Source: Lepturacanthus savala (taxonomy: Eukaryota; Chordata; Actinopteri; Scombriformes; Trichiuridae). From it: a stretch of 64,000 nt of DNA. Of the stretch, positions 23,201-35,613 are shown in pieces. Position numbers and translations under genes: made by a program. Within the stretch, counting starts at the first letter, position 1; every line of letters starts with the position of its first letter. The stretch is from positions 323,501-387,500 of the forward strand of contig JARUPU010000099.1 in assembly GCA_030544235.1 (NCBI GenBank), given 5' to 3'. Under the pieces are notes generated by a model. That model had not been told where the DNA came from, did no database searches, and was given only the letters and a program-made list of their open reading frames with translations.

Positions 23201-26200
23201 TAGAAATTGAACCAATTCCTACACCCCCCAGTTAAGAATTTAGGGTTAGGGTTAGGGTTAGGGTTAGACTAGGGTTAGGGTTAGGCTCAGCTTTAGGGTA
23301 TAGAGAACGAAACTACCAGGTATATCCCTCCCAGTGATTTTAAAGGTGCTGCAGCCCCGAAACCGAAAATCATATAGAAATTGAACCAATTCCTACACCC
23401 CCCAGTTAAGAATTTAGGGTTAGGGTTAGGGTTAGGGTTAGGGTTAGACTAGGGTTAGGGTTAGGCTCAGCGTTGGGGTATAGGGAACGAAACTACCAGG
23501 TATATCCCTCCCAGTGATTTTAAAGGTGCTGCAGCCCCGAAACCGAAAATCATATAGAAATTGAACCAATTCCTACACCCCCCAGTTAAGAATTTAGGGT
23601 TAGGGTTAGGGTTAGGGTTAGGGTTAGACTAGGGTTAGGGTTAGGCTCAGCGTTGGGGTATAGGGAACGAAACTACCAGGTATATCCCTCCCAGTGATTT
23701 TAAAGGTGATGCAGCCCCGAAACCGAAAATCATATAGAAATTGAACCAATTCCTACACCCCCCAGTTAAGAATTTAGGGTTAGGGTTAGGGTTAGGGTTA
23801 GGGTTAGACTAGGGTTAGGGTTAGGCTCAGCGTTGGGGTATAGGGAACGAAACTACCAGGTATATCCCTCCCAGTGATTTTAAAGGTGCTGCAGCCCCGA
23901 AACCGAAAATCATATAGAAATTGAACCAATTCCTACACCCCCCAGTTAAGAATTTAGGGTTAGGGTTAGGGTTAGGGTTAGACTAGGGTTAGGCTTAGGC
24001 TCAGCGTTGGGGTATAGAGAACGAAACTACCAGGTATATCCCTCCCAGTGATTTTAAAGGTGCTGCAGCCCCGAAACCGAAAATCATATAGAAATTGAAC
24101 CAATTCCTACACCCCCCAGTTAAGAATTTAGGGTTAGGGTTAGGGTTAGGGTTAGGGTTAGACTAGGGTTAGGGTTAGGCTCAGCGTTGGGGTATAGGGA
24201 ACGAAACTACCAGGTATATCCCTCCCAGTGATTTTAAAGGTGCTGCAGCCCCGAAACCGAAAATCATATAGAAATTGAACCAATTCCTACACCCCCCAGT
24301 TAAGAATTTAGGGTTAGGGTTAGGGTTAGGGTTAGACTAGGGTTAGGGTTAGGCTCAGCGTTGGGGTATAGGGAACGAAACTACCAGGTATATCCCTCCC
24401 AGTGATTTTAAAGGTGCTGCAGCCCCGAAACCGAAAATCATATAGAAATTGAACCAATTCCTACACCCCCCAGTTAAGAATTTAGGGTTAGGGTTAGGGT
24501 TAGGGTTAGACTAGGGTTAGGGTTAGGCTCAGCGTTGGGGTATAGGGAACGAAACTACCAGGTATATCCCTCCCAGTGATTTTAAAGGTGCTGCAGCCCT
24601 GAAACCGAAAATCATATAGAAATTGAACCAATTCCTACACCCCCCAGTTAAGAATTTAGGGTTAGGGTTAGGGTTAGGGTTAGGGTTAGGGTTACACTAG
24701 GGTTAGGGTTAGGCTCAGCGTTGGGGTATAGGGAACGAAACTACCAGGTATATCCCTCCCAGTGATTTTAAAGGTGCTGCAGCCCCGAAACCGAAAATCA
24801 TATAGAAATTGAACCAATTCCTACACCCCCCAGTTAAGAATTTAGGGTTAGGGTTAGGGTTAGGGTTAGACTAGGGTTAGGGTTAGGCTCAGCTTTAGGG
24901 TATAGAGAACGAAACTACCAGGTATATCCCTCCCAGTGATTTTAAAGGTGCTGCAGCCCCGAAACCGAAAATCATATAGAAATTGAACCAATTCCTACAC
25001 CCCCCAGTTAAGAATTTAGGGTTAGGGTTAGGGTTAGGGTTAGGGTTAGACTAGGGTTAGGGTTAGGCTCAGCGTTGGGGTATAGGGAACGAAACTACCA
25101 GGTATATCCCTCCCAGTGATTTTAAAGGTGCTGCAGCCCCGAAACCGAAAATCATATAGAAATTGAACCAATTCCTACACCCCCCAGTTAAGAATTTAGG
25201 GTTAGGGTTAGGGTTAGGGTTAGGGTTAGACTAGGGTTAGGGTTAGGCTCAGCGTTGGGGTATAGGGAACGAAACTACCAGGTATATCCCTCCCAGTGAT
25301 TTTAAAGGTGCTGCAGCCCCGAAACCGAAAATCATATAGAAATTGAACCAATTCCTACACCCCCCAGTTAAGAATTTAGGGTTAGGGTTAGGGTTAGACT
25401 AGGGTTAGGCTTAGGCTCAGCGTTGGGGTATAGAGAACGAAACTACCAGGTATATCCCTCCCAGTGATTTTAAAGGTGCTGCAGCCCCGAAACCGAAAAT
25501 CATATAGAAATTGAACCAATTCCTACACCCCCCAGTTAAGAATTTAGGGTTAGGGTTAGGGTTAGGGTTAGGGTTAGACTAGGGTTAGGGTTAGGCTCAG
25601 CGTTGGGGTATAGGGAACGAAACTACCAGGTATATCCCTCCCAGTGATTTTAAAGGTGCTGCAGCCCCGAAACCGAAAATCATATAGAAATTGAACCAAT
25701 TCCTACACCCCCCAGTTAAGAATTTAGGGTTAGGGTTAGGGTTAGGGTTAGACTAGGGTTAGGGTTAGGCTCAGCGTTGGGGTATAGGGAACGAAACTAC
25801 CAGGTATATCCCTCCCAGTGATTTTAAAGGTGCTGCAGCCCCGAAACCGAAAATCATATAGAAATTGAACCAATTCCTACACCCCCCAGTTAAGAATTTA
25901 GGGTTAGGGTTAGGGTTAGGGTTAGACTAGGGTTAGGGTTAGGCTCAGCGTTGGGGTATAGGGAACGAAACTACCAGGTATATCCCTCCCAGTGATTTTA
26001 AAGGTGCTGCAGCCCCGAAACCGAAAATCATATAGAAATTGAACCAATTCCTACACCCCCCAGTTAAGAATTTAGGGTTAGGGTTAGGGTTAGGGTTAGG
26101 GTTACACTAGGGTTAGGGTTAGGCTCAGCGTTGGGGTATAGGGAACGAAACTACCAGGTATATCCCTCCCAGTGATTTTAAAGGTGCTGCAGCCCCGAAA

Positions 26201-27218
26201 CCGAAAATCATATAGAAATTGAACCAATTCCTACACCCCCCAGTTAAGAATTTAGGGTTAGGGTTAGGGTTAGGGTTAGACTAGGGTTAGGGTTAGGCTC
26301 AGCGTTGGGGTATAGGGAACGAAACTACCAGGTATATCCCTCCCAGTGATTTTAAAGGTGCTGCAGCCCCGAAACCGAAAATCATATAGAAATTGAACCA
26401 ATTCCTACACCCCCCAGTTAAGAATTTAGGGTTAGGGTTAGGGTTAGGGTTAGACTAGGGTTAGGCTTAGGCTCAGCGTTGGGGTATAGAGAACGAAACT
26501 ACCAGGTATATCCCTCCCAGTGATTTTAAAGGTGCTGCAGCCCCGAAACCGAAAATCAAATAGAAATTGAACCAATTCCTACACCCCCCAGTTAAGAATT
26601 TAGGGTTAGGGTTAGGGTTAGGGTTAGACTAGGGTTAGGGTTAGGCTCAGCGTTGGGGTATAGGGAACGAAACTACCAGGTATATCCCTCCCAGTGATTT
26701 TAAAGGTGCTGCAGCCCCGAAACCGAAAATCAAATAGAAATTGAACCAATTCCTACACCCCCCAGTTAAGAATTTAGGGTTAGGGTTAGGGTTAGGGTTA
26801 GACTAGGGTTAGGGTTAGGCTCAGCGTTGGGGTATAGGGAACGAAACTACCAGGTATATCCCTCCCAGTGATTTTAAAGGTGCTGCAGCCCCGAAACCGA
26901 AAATCAAATAGAAATTGAACCAATTCCTACACCCCCCAGTTAAGAATTTAGGGTTAGGGTTAGGGTTAGACTAGGGTTAGGGTTAGGCTCAGCGTTGGGG
27001 TATAGGGAACGAAACTACCAGGTATATCCCTCCCAGTGATTTTAAAGGTGATGCAGCCCCGAAACTGAAAATCATATAGAAATTGAACCAATTCCTACAC
27101 CCCCCAGTTAGGAATTTAGGGTTAGGGTTAGGGTTAGGGTTAGACTAGGGTTAGGGTTAGGCTCAGCGTTGGGGTATAGGGAACGAAAGGGTTAGGGTTC
27201 GGGTTAGGGTTAGGGTTA
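20237..27218 (+). repeat. Beta higher-order block, copy 2 (6,982 bp)
   Basis: Repeats the beta series: GGATTAGG at 20561; ACCAATACCT at 21591; GTAAAGGG near 22046; CCCTGAAACC near 24598; the ATCAAATAG run (26453-26968); and the truncated monomer at 27143. Offset to copy 1 is 18,100 bp up to about 21,660 and 17,926 bp at the end, since copy 1 holds one extra GAATC monomer (about 3733-3912). None of the private indels seen in copy 1 at 3680-4362 are present here. Confidence 0.85.
27143..27218 (+). repeat. Truncated 76-bp monomer, beta copy 2
   Basis: Same as the unit at 9217, including GACTAGGG at the start and the TTCGGG hexamer (27198). It separates beta copy 2 from delta copy 1. Confidence 0.9.
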
Positions 27219-28994
27219 GACTAGGGTTAGGGTTAGGCTCAGCGTTGGGGTATAGGGAACGAAACTACCAGGTATATCCCTCCCAGTGATTTTAAAGGTG
27301 CTGCAGCCCCGAAACCGAAAATCATATAGAAATTGAACCAATTCCTACACCCCCCAGTTAAGAATTTAGGGTTAGGGTTAGGGTTAGGGTTAGGGTTAGA
27401 CTAGGGTTAGGGTTAGGCTCAGCGTTGGGGTATAGGGAACGAAACTACCAGGTATATCCCTCCCAGTGATTTTAAAGGTGATGCAGCCCCGAAACCGAAA
27501 ATCATATAGAAATTGAACCAATTCCTACACCCCCCAGTTAAGAATTTAGGGTTAGGGTTAGGGTTAGGGTTAGACTAGGGTTAGGGTTAGGCTCAGCGTT
27601 GGGGTATAGGGAACGAAACTACCAGGTATATCCCTCCCAGTGATTTTAAAGGTGCTGCAGCCCCGAAACCGAAAATCAAATAGAAATTGAACCAATTCCT
27701 ACACCCCCCAGTTAAGAATTTAGGGTTAGGGTTAGGGTTAGGGTTAGGGTTAGACTAGGGTTAGGGTTAGGCTCAGCGTTGGGGTATAGGGAACGAAACT
27801 ACCAGGTATATCCCTCCCAGTGATTTTAAAGGTGCTGCAGCCCCGAAACCGAAAATCATATAGAAATTGAACCAATTCCTACACCCCCCAGTTAAGAATT
27901 TAGGGTTAGGGTTAGGGTTAGGGTTAGGGTTAGACTAGGGTTAGGGTTAGGCTCAGCGTTGGGGTATAGGGAACGAAACTACCAGGTATATCCCTCCCAG
28001 TGATTTTAAAGGTGCTGCAGCCCCGAAACCGAAAATCATATAGAAATTGAACCAATTCCTACACCCCCCAGTTAAGAATTTAGGGTTAGGGTTAGGGTTA
28101 GGGTTAGGGTTAGACTAGGGTTAGGGTTAGGCTCAGCGTTGGGGTATAGGGAACGAAACTACCAGGTATATCCCTCCCAGTGATTTTAAAGGTGCTGCAG
28201 CCCCGAAACCGAAAATCATATAGAAATTGAACCAATTCCTACACCCCCCAGTTAAGAATTTAGGGTTAGGGTTAGGGTTAGACTAGGGTTAGGCTTAGGC
28301 TCAGCGTTGGGGTATAGAGAACGAAACTACCAGGTATATCCCTCCCAGTGATTTTAAAGGTGCTGCAGCCCCGAAACCGAAAATCATATAGAAATTGAAC
28401 CAATTCCTACACCCCCCAGTTAAGAATTTAGGGTTAGGGTTAGGGTTAGGGTTAGGGTTAGGGTTAGACTAGGGTTAGGGTTAGGCTCAGCTTTAGGGTA
28501 TAGAGAACGAAACTACCAGGTATATCCCTCCCAGTGATTTTAAAGGTGCTGCAGCCCCGAAACCGAAAATCATATAGAAATTGAACCAATTCCTACACCC
28601 CCCAGTTAAGAATTTAGGGTTAGGGTTAGGGTTAGGGTTAGACTAGGGTTAGGGTTAGGCTCAGCGTTGGGGTATAGGGAACGAAACTACCAGGTATATC
28701 CCTCCCAGTGATTTTAAAGGTGCTGCAGCCCCGAAACCGAAAATCATATAGAAATTGAACCAATTCCTACACCCCCCAGTTAAGAATTTAGGGTTAGGGT
28801 TAGGGTTAGGGTTAGGGTTACACTAGGGTTAGGGTTAGGCTCAGCGTTGGGGTATAGGGAACGAAACTACCAGGTATATCCCTCCCAGTGATTTTAAAGG
28901 TGCTGCAGCCCCGAAACCGAAAATCATATAGAAATTGAACCAATTCCTACACCCCCCAGTTAAGAATTTAGGGTTAGGGTTAGGGTTAGGGTTA

Positions 28995-29168
28995 GACTAG
29001 GGTTAGGCTTAGGCTCAGCGTTGGGGTATAGAGAACGAAACTACCAGGTATATCCCTCCCAGTGATTTTAAAGGTGCTGCAGCCCCGAAAGCGAAAATCA
29101 TATAGAAATTGAACCAATTCCTACACCCCCCAGTTAAGAATTTAGGGTCAGGGTTAGGGTTAGGGTTA
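28995..29168 (+). repeat. Delta marker monomer GAAAGCG with TCAGGG hexamer
   Basis: This unit combines GGCTTAGGCTC, TATAGAGA, GAAAGCG (for GAAACCG, 29091) and a tail in which one hexamer reads TCAGGG (29148-29153). The combination recurs at 34185-34358, 42026-42199 and 49357-49530, once per delta copy. The homologous beta units have neither GAAAGCG nor TCAGGG, so both changes arose after beta and delta separated. Confidence 0.85.
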
Positions 29169-30068
29169 GACTAGGGTTAGGGTTAGGCTCAGCGTTGGGG
29201 TATAGGGAACGAAACTACCAGGTATATCCCTCCCAGTGATTTTAAAGGTGCTGCAGCCCCGAAACCGAAAATCATATAGAAATTGAACCAATTCCTACAC
29301 CCCCCAGTTAAGAATTTAGGGTTAGGGTTAGGGTTAGGGTTAGGGTTAGGGTTACACTAGGGTTAGGGTTAGGCTCAGCGTTGGGGTATAGGGAACGAAA
29401 CTACCAGGTATATCCCTCCCAGTGATTTTAAAGGTGCTGCAGCCCCGAAACCGAAAATCATATAGAAATTGAACCAATTCCTACACCCCCCAGTTAAGAA
29501 TTTAGGGTTAGGGTTAGGGTTAGGGTTAGACTAGGGTTAGGGTTAGGCTCAGCTTTAGGGTATAGAGAACGAAACTACCAGGTATATCCCTCCCAGTGAT
29601 TTTAAAGGTGCTGCAGCCCCGAAACCGAAAATCATATAGAAATTGAACCAATTCCTACACCCCCCAGTTAAGAATTTAGGGTTAGGGTTAGGGTTAGGGT
29701 TAGGGTTAGACTAGGGTTAGGGTTAGGCTCAGCGTTGGGGTATAGGGAACGAAACTACCAGGTATATCCCTCCCAGTGATTTTAAAGGTGCTGCAGCCCC
29801 GAAACCGAAAATCATATAGAAATTGAACCAATTCCTACACCCCCCAGTTAAGAATTTAGGGTTAGGGTTAGGGTTAGGGTTAGGGTTAGACTAGGGTTAG
29901 GGTTAGGCTCAGCGTTGGGGTATAGGGAACGAAACTACCAGGTATATCCCTCCCAGTGATTTTAAAGGTGATGCAGCCCCGAAACCGAAAATCATATAGA
30001 AATTGAACCAATTCCTACACCCCCCAGTTAAGAATTTAGGGTTAGGGTTAGGGTTAGGGTTAGGGTTA

Positions 30069-30592
30069 GACTAGGGTTAGGGTTAGGCTCAGCGTTGGGG
30101 TATAGGGAACGAAACTACCAGGTATATCCCTCCCAGTGATTTTAAAGGTGCTGCAGCCCCGAAACCGAAAATCATATAGAAATTGAACCAATTCCTACAC
30201 CCCCCAGTTAAAGAATTTAGGGTTAGGGTTAGGGTTAGGGTTAGACTAGGGTTAGGCTTAGGCTCAGCGTTGGGGTATAGAGAACGAAACTACCAGGTAT
30301 ATCCCTCCCAGTGATTTTAAAGGTGCTGCAGCCCCGAAACCGAAAATCATATAGAAATTGAACCAATTCCTACACCCCCCAGTTAAAGAATTTAGGGTTA
30401 GGGTTAGGGTTAGGGTTAGACTAGGGTTAGGCTTAGGCTCAGCGTTGGGGTATAGAGAACGAAACTACCAGGTATATCCCTCCCAGTGATTTTAAAGGTG
30501 CTGCAGCCCCGAAACCGAAAATCATATAGAAATTGAACCAATTCCTACACCCCCCAGTTAAGAATTTAGGGTTAGGGTTAGGGTTAGGGTTA
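30069..30592 (+). repeat. One-monomer duplication carrying TTAAAGAATT
   Basis: In delta copies 2 to 4 a single 175-bp unit carries an extra A (TTAAAGAATT): 35259-35433, 43100-43274 and 50431-50605. It is followed by one GGCTTAGG/TATAGAGA unit and the TTAGAGTTA unit. In delta copy 1 two successive units carry the extra A (30069-30243 and 30244-30418), followed by a second GGCTTAGG/TATAGAGA unit (30419-30592) and no TTAGAGTTA unit. A single-monomer duplication with an accompanying loss or overwrite explains this. Confidence 0.75.
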
Positions 30593-30946
30593 GACTAGGG
30601 TTAGGGTTAGGCTCAGCGTTGGGGTATAGGGAACGAAACTACCAGGTATATCCCTCCCAGTGATTTTAAAGGTGCTGCAGCCCCGAAACCGAAAATCATA
30701 TAGAAATTGAACCAATTCCTACACCCCCCAGTTAAGAATTTAGGGTTAGGGTTAGGGTTAGGGTTAGACTAGGGTTAGGGTTAGGCTCAGCGTTGGGGTA
30801 TAGGGAACGAAACTACCAGGTATATCCCTCCCAGTGATTTTAAAGGTGCTGCAGCCCTGAAACCGAAAATCATATAGAAATTGAACCAATTCCTACACCC
30901 CCCAGTTAAGAATTTAGGGTTAGGGTTAGGGTTAGGGTTAGGGTTA

Positions 30947-31300
30947 CACTAGGGTTAGGGTTAGGCTCAGCGTTGGGGTATAGGGAACGAAACTACCAGG
31001 TATATCCCTCCCAGTGATTTTAAAGGTGCTGCAGCCCCGAAACCGAAAATCATATAGAAATTGAACCAATTCCTACACCCCCCAGTTAAGAATTTAGGGT
31101 TAGGGTTAGGGTTAGGGTTAGGGTTACACTAGGGTTAGGGTTAGGCTCAGCGTTGGGGTATAGGGAACGAAACTACCAGGTATATCCCTCCCAGTGATTT
31201 TAAAGGTGCTGCAGCCCCGAAACCGAAAATCATATAGAAATTGAACCAATTCCTACACCCCCCAGTTAAGAATTTAGGGTTAGGGTTAGGGTTAGGGTTA
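30947..31300 (+). repeat. Two adjacent CACTAGGG monomers, deletion junction in delta copy 1
   Basis: CACTAGGG units start at 30947 and 31127 with nothing between. In beta copies and in delta copies 3 and 4, two CACTAGGG units in this part of the HOR are separated by seven monomers (AGCTTTAGGG, plain, plain, GGCTTAGG, three plain). The spacing from the CCCTGAAACC unit to the first ATCAAATAG unit is 708 bp here and about 1,944 bp in beta copy 1. This is a multi-monomer deletion by exchange between similar units. Confidence 0.7.
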
Positions 31301-32338
31301 GACTAGGGTTAGGGTTAGGCTCAGCGTTGGGGTATAGGGAACGAAACTACCAGGTATATCCCTCCCAGTGATTTTAAAGGTGCTGCAGCCCCGAAACCGA
31401 AAATCATATAGAAATTGAACCAATTCCTACACCCCCCAGTTAAGAATTTAGGGTTAGGGTTAGGGTTAGGGTTAGACTAGGGTTAGGCTTAGGCTCAGCG
31501 TTGGGGTATAGAGAACGAAACTACCAGGTATATCCCTCCCAGTGATTTTAAAGGTGCTGCAGCCCCGAAACCGAAAATCAAATAGAAATTGAACCAATTC
31601 CTACACCCCCCAGTTAAGAATTTAGGGTTAGGGTTAGGGTTAGGGTTAGACTAGGGTTAGGGTTAGGCTCAGCGTTGGGGTATAGGGAACGAAACTACCA
31701 GGTATATCCCTCCCAGTGATTTTAAAGGTGCTGCAGCCCCGAAACCGAAAATCAAATAGAAATTGAACCAATTCCTACACCCCCCAGTTAAGAATTTAGG
31801 GTTAGGGTTAGGGTTAGGGTTAGACTAGGGTTAGGGTTAGGCTCAGCGTTGGGGTATAGGGAACGAAACTACCAGGTATATCCCTCCCAGTGATTTTAAA
31901 GGTGCTGCAGCCCCGAAACCGAAAATCAAATAGAAATTGAACCAATTCCTACACCCCCCAGTTAAGAATTTAGGGTTAGGGTTAGGGTTAGACTAGGGTT
32001 AGGGTTAGGCTCAGCGTTGGGGTATAGGGAACGAAACTACCAGGTATATCCCTCCCAGTGATTTTAAAGGTGATGCAGCCCCGAAACTGAAAATCATATA
32101 GAAATTGAACCAATTCCTACACCCCCCAGTTAGGAATTTAGGGTTAGGGTTAGGGTTAGGGTTAGACTAGGGTTAGGGTTAGGCTCAGCGTTGGGGTATA
32201 GGGAACGAAACTACCAGGTATATCCCTCCCAGTGATTTTAAAGGTGCTGCAGCCCCGAAACCGAAAATCATATAGAAATTGAACCAATTCCTACACCCCC
32301 CAGTTAAGAATTTAGGGTTAGGGTTAGGGTTAGGGTTA

Positions 32339-32414
32339 GACTCGGGTTAGGGTTAGGCTCAGCGTTGGGGTATAGGGAACGAAAGGGTTAGGGTTAGGGT
32401 TAGGGTTAGGGTTA
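32339..32414 (+). repeat. Truncated 76-bp monomer, end of delta copy 1
   Basis: Same deletion breakpoint (GAACGAAA joined to GGGTTAGGG) but with GACTCGGG at the start and five perfect hexamers, so it differs by two substitutions from the beta form. GACTC is a HinfI site. Confidence 0.9.
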
Positions 32415-35400
32415 GACTAGGGTTAGGGTTAGGCTCAGCGTTGGGGTATAGGGAACGAAACTACCAGGTATATCCCTCCCAGTGATTTTAAAGGTGCTGC
32501 AGCCCCGAAACCGAAAATCATATAGAAATTGAACCAATTCCTACACCCCCCAGTTAAGAATTTAGGGTTAGGGTTAGGGTTAGGGTTAGGGTTAGACTAG
32601 GGTTAGGGTTAGGCTCAGCGTTGGGGTATAGGGAACGAAACTACCAGGTATATCCCTCCCAGTGATTTTAAAGGTGATGCAGCCCCGAAACCGAAAATCA
32701 TATAGAAATTGAACCAATTCCTACACCCCCCAGTTAAGAATTTAGGGTTAGGGTTAGGGTTAGGGTTAGACTAGGGTTAGGGTTAGGCTCAGCGTTGGGG
32801 TATAGGGAACGAAACTACCAGGTATATCCCTCCCAGTGATTTTAAAGGTGCTGCAGCCCCGAAACCGAAAATCAAATAGAAATTGAACCAATTCCTACAC
32901 CCCCCAGTTAAGAATTTAGGGTTAGGGTTAGGGTTAGGGTTAGGGTTAGACTAGGGTTAGGGTTAGGCTCAGCGTTGGGGTATAGGGAACGAAACTACCA
33001 GGTATATCCCTCCCAGTGATTTTAAAGGTGCTGCAGCCCCGAAACCGAAAATCATATAGAAATTGAACCAATTCCTACACCCCCCAGTTAAGAATTTAGG
33101 GTTAGGGTTAGGGTTAGGGTTAGGGTTAGACTAGGGTTAGGGTTAGGCTCAGCGTTGGGGTATAGGGAACGAAACTACCAGGTATATCCCTCCCAGTGAT
33201 TTTAAAGGTGCTGCAGCCCCGAAACCGAAAATCATATAGAAATTGAACCAATTCCTACACCCCCCAGTTAAGAATTTAGGGTTAGGGTTAGGGTTAGGGT
33301 TAGGGTTAGACTAGGGTTAGGGTTAGGCTCAGCGTTGGGGTATAGGGAACGAAACTACCAGGTATATCCCTCCCAGTGATTTTAAAGGTGCTGCAGCCCC
33401 GAAACCGAAAATCATATAGAAATTGAACCAATTCCTACACCCCCCAGTTAAGAATTTAGGGTTAGGGTTAGGGTTAGACTAGGGTTAGGCTTAGGCTCAG
33501 CGTTGGGGTATAGAGAACGAAACTACCAGGTATATCCCTCCCAGTGATTTTAAAGGTGCTGCAGCCCCGAAACCGAAAATCATATAGAAATTGAACCAAT
33601 TCCTACACCCCCCAGTTAAGAATTTAGGGTTAGGGTTAGGGTTAGGGTTAGGGTTAGACTAGGGTTAGGGTTAGGCTCAGCTTTAGGGTATAGAGAACGA
33701 AACTACCAGGTATATCCCTCCCAGTGATTTTAAAGGTGCTGCAGCCCCGAAACCGAAAATCATATAGAAATTGAACCAATTCCTACACCCCCCAGTTAAG
33801 AATTTAGGGTTAGGGTTAGGGTTAGGGTTAGACTAGGGTTAGGGTTAGGCTCAGCGTTGGGGTATAGGGAACGAAACTACCAGGTATATCCCTCCCAGTG
33901 ATTTTAAAGGTGCTGCAGCCCCGAAACCGAAAATCATATAGAAATTGAACCAATTCCTACACCCCCCAGTTAAGAATTTAGGGTTAGGGTTAGGGTTAGG
34001 GTTAGGGTTACACTAGGGTTAGGGTTAGGCTCAGCGTTGGGGTATAGGGAACGAAACTACCAGGTATATCCCTCCCAGTGATTTTAAAGGTGCTGCAGCC
34101 CCGAAACCGAAAATCATATAGAAATTGAACCAATTCCTACACCCCCCAGTTAAGAATTTAGGGTTAGGGTTAGGGTTAGGGTTAGACTAGGGTTAGGCTT
34201 AGGCTCAGCGTTGGGGTATAGAGAACGAAACTACCAGGTATATCCCTCCCAGTGATTTTAAAGGTGCTGCAGCCCCGAAAGCGAAAATCATATAGAAATT
34301 GAACCAATTCCTACACCCCCCAGTTAAGAATTTAGGGTCAGGGTTAGGGTTAGGGTTAGACTAGGGTTAGGGTTAGGCTCAGCGTTGGGGTATAGGGAAC
34401 GAAACTACCAGGTATATCCCTCCCAGTGATTTTAAAGGTGCTGCAGCCCCGAAACCGAAAATCATATAGAAATTGAACCAATTCCTACACCCCCCAGTTA
34501 AGAATTTAGGGTTAGGGTTAGGGTTAGGGTTAGGGTTAGGGTTACACTAGGGTTAGGGTTAGGCTCAGCGTTGGGGTATAGGGAACGAAACTACCAGGTA
34601 TATCCCTCCCAGTGATTTTAAAGGTGCTGCAGCCCCGAAACCGAAAATCATATAGAAATTGAACCAATTCCTACACCCCCCAGTTAAGAATTTAGGGTTA
34701 GGGTTAGGGTTAGGGTTAGACTAGGGTTAGGGTTAGGCTCAGCTTTAGGGTATAGAGAACGAAACTACCAGGTATATCCCTCCCAGTGATTTTAAAGGTG
34801 CTGCAGCCCCGAAACCGAAAATCATATAGAAATTGAACCAATTCCTACACCCCCCAGTTAAGAATTTAGGGTTAGGGTTAGGGTTAGGGTTAGGGTTAGA
34901 CTAGGGTTAGGGTTAGGCTCAGCGTTGGGGTATAGGGAACGAAACTACCAGGTATATCCCTCCCAGTGATTTTAAAGGTGCTGCAGCCCCGAAACCGAAA
35001 ATCATATAGAAATTGAACCAATTCCTACACCCCCCAGTTAAGAATTTAGGGTTAGGGTTAGGGTTAGGGTTAGGGTTAGACTAGGGTTAGGGTTAGGCTC
35101 AGCGTTGGGGTATAGGGAACGAAACTACCAGGTATATCCCTCCCAGTGATTTTAAAGGTGATGCAGCCCCGAAACCGAAAATCATATAGAAATTGAACCA
35201 ATTCCTACACCCCCCAGTTAAGAATTTAGGGTTAGGGTTAGGGTTAGGGTTAGGGTTAGACTAGGGTTAGGGTTAGGCTCAGCGTTGGGGTATAGGGAAC
35301 GAAACTACCAGGTATATCCCTCCCAGTGATTTTAAAGGTGCTGCAGCCCCGAAACCGAAAATCATATAGAAATTGAACCAATTCCTACACCCCCCAGTTA

Positions 35401-35613
35401 AAGAATTTAGGGTTAGGGTTAGGGTTAGGGTTAGACTAGGGTTAGGCTTAGGCTCAGCGTTGGGGTATAGAGAACGAAACTACCAGGTATATCCCTCCCA
35501 GTGATTTTAAAGGTGCTGCAGCCCCGAAACCGAAAATCATATAGAAATTGAACCAATTCCTACACCCCCCAGTTAAGAATTTAGGGTTAGGGTTAGGGTT
35601 AGGGTTAGGGTTA

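Larger units (their letters stand above)
18101..27218 (+). repeat. Long duplication, right member
   Basis: Partner of 1-9292. It is one 174-bp GAATC monomer shorter. It joins delta copy 1 on the right, where the left member joins the gamma block, so the two members have different right-hand neighbours. The repeat period of 18.1 kb comprises alpha-0, beta copy 1, gamma, alpha copy 1 and the first half of alpha copy 2. Confidence 0.85.
27219..32414 (+). repeat. Delta higher-order repeat, copy 1 (5,196 bp, internally deleted)
   Basis: Starts with plain, GATGCAG and ATCAAATAG monomers and ends with a truncated GACTCGGG monomer. It carries the delta-specific markers GAAAGCG (29091), TCAGGG (29148) and TTAAAGAATT (30211 and again about 30386). 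It lacks the TTAGAGTTA monomer of the other copies. After the CCCTGAAACC monomer (30767) two CACTAGGG units stand side by side, and the AGCTTTAGGG to plain series present in beta and in the other delta copies is missing. This explains most of its shortness. Confidence 0.8.
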
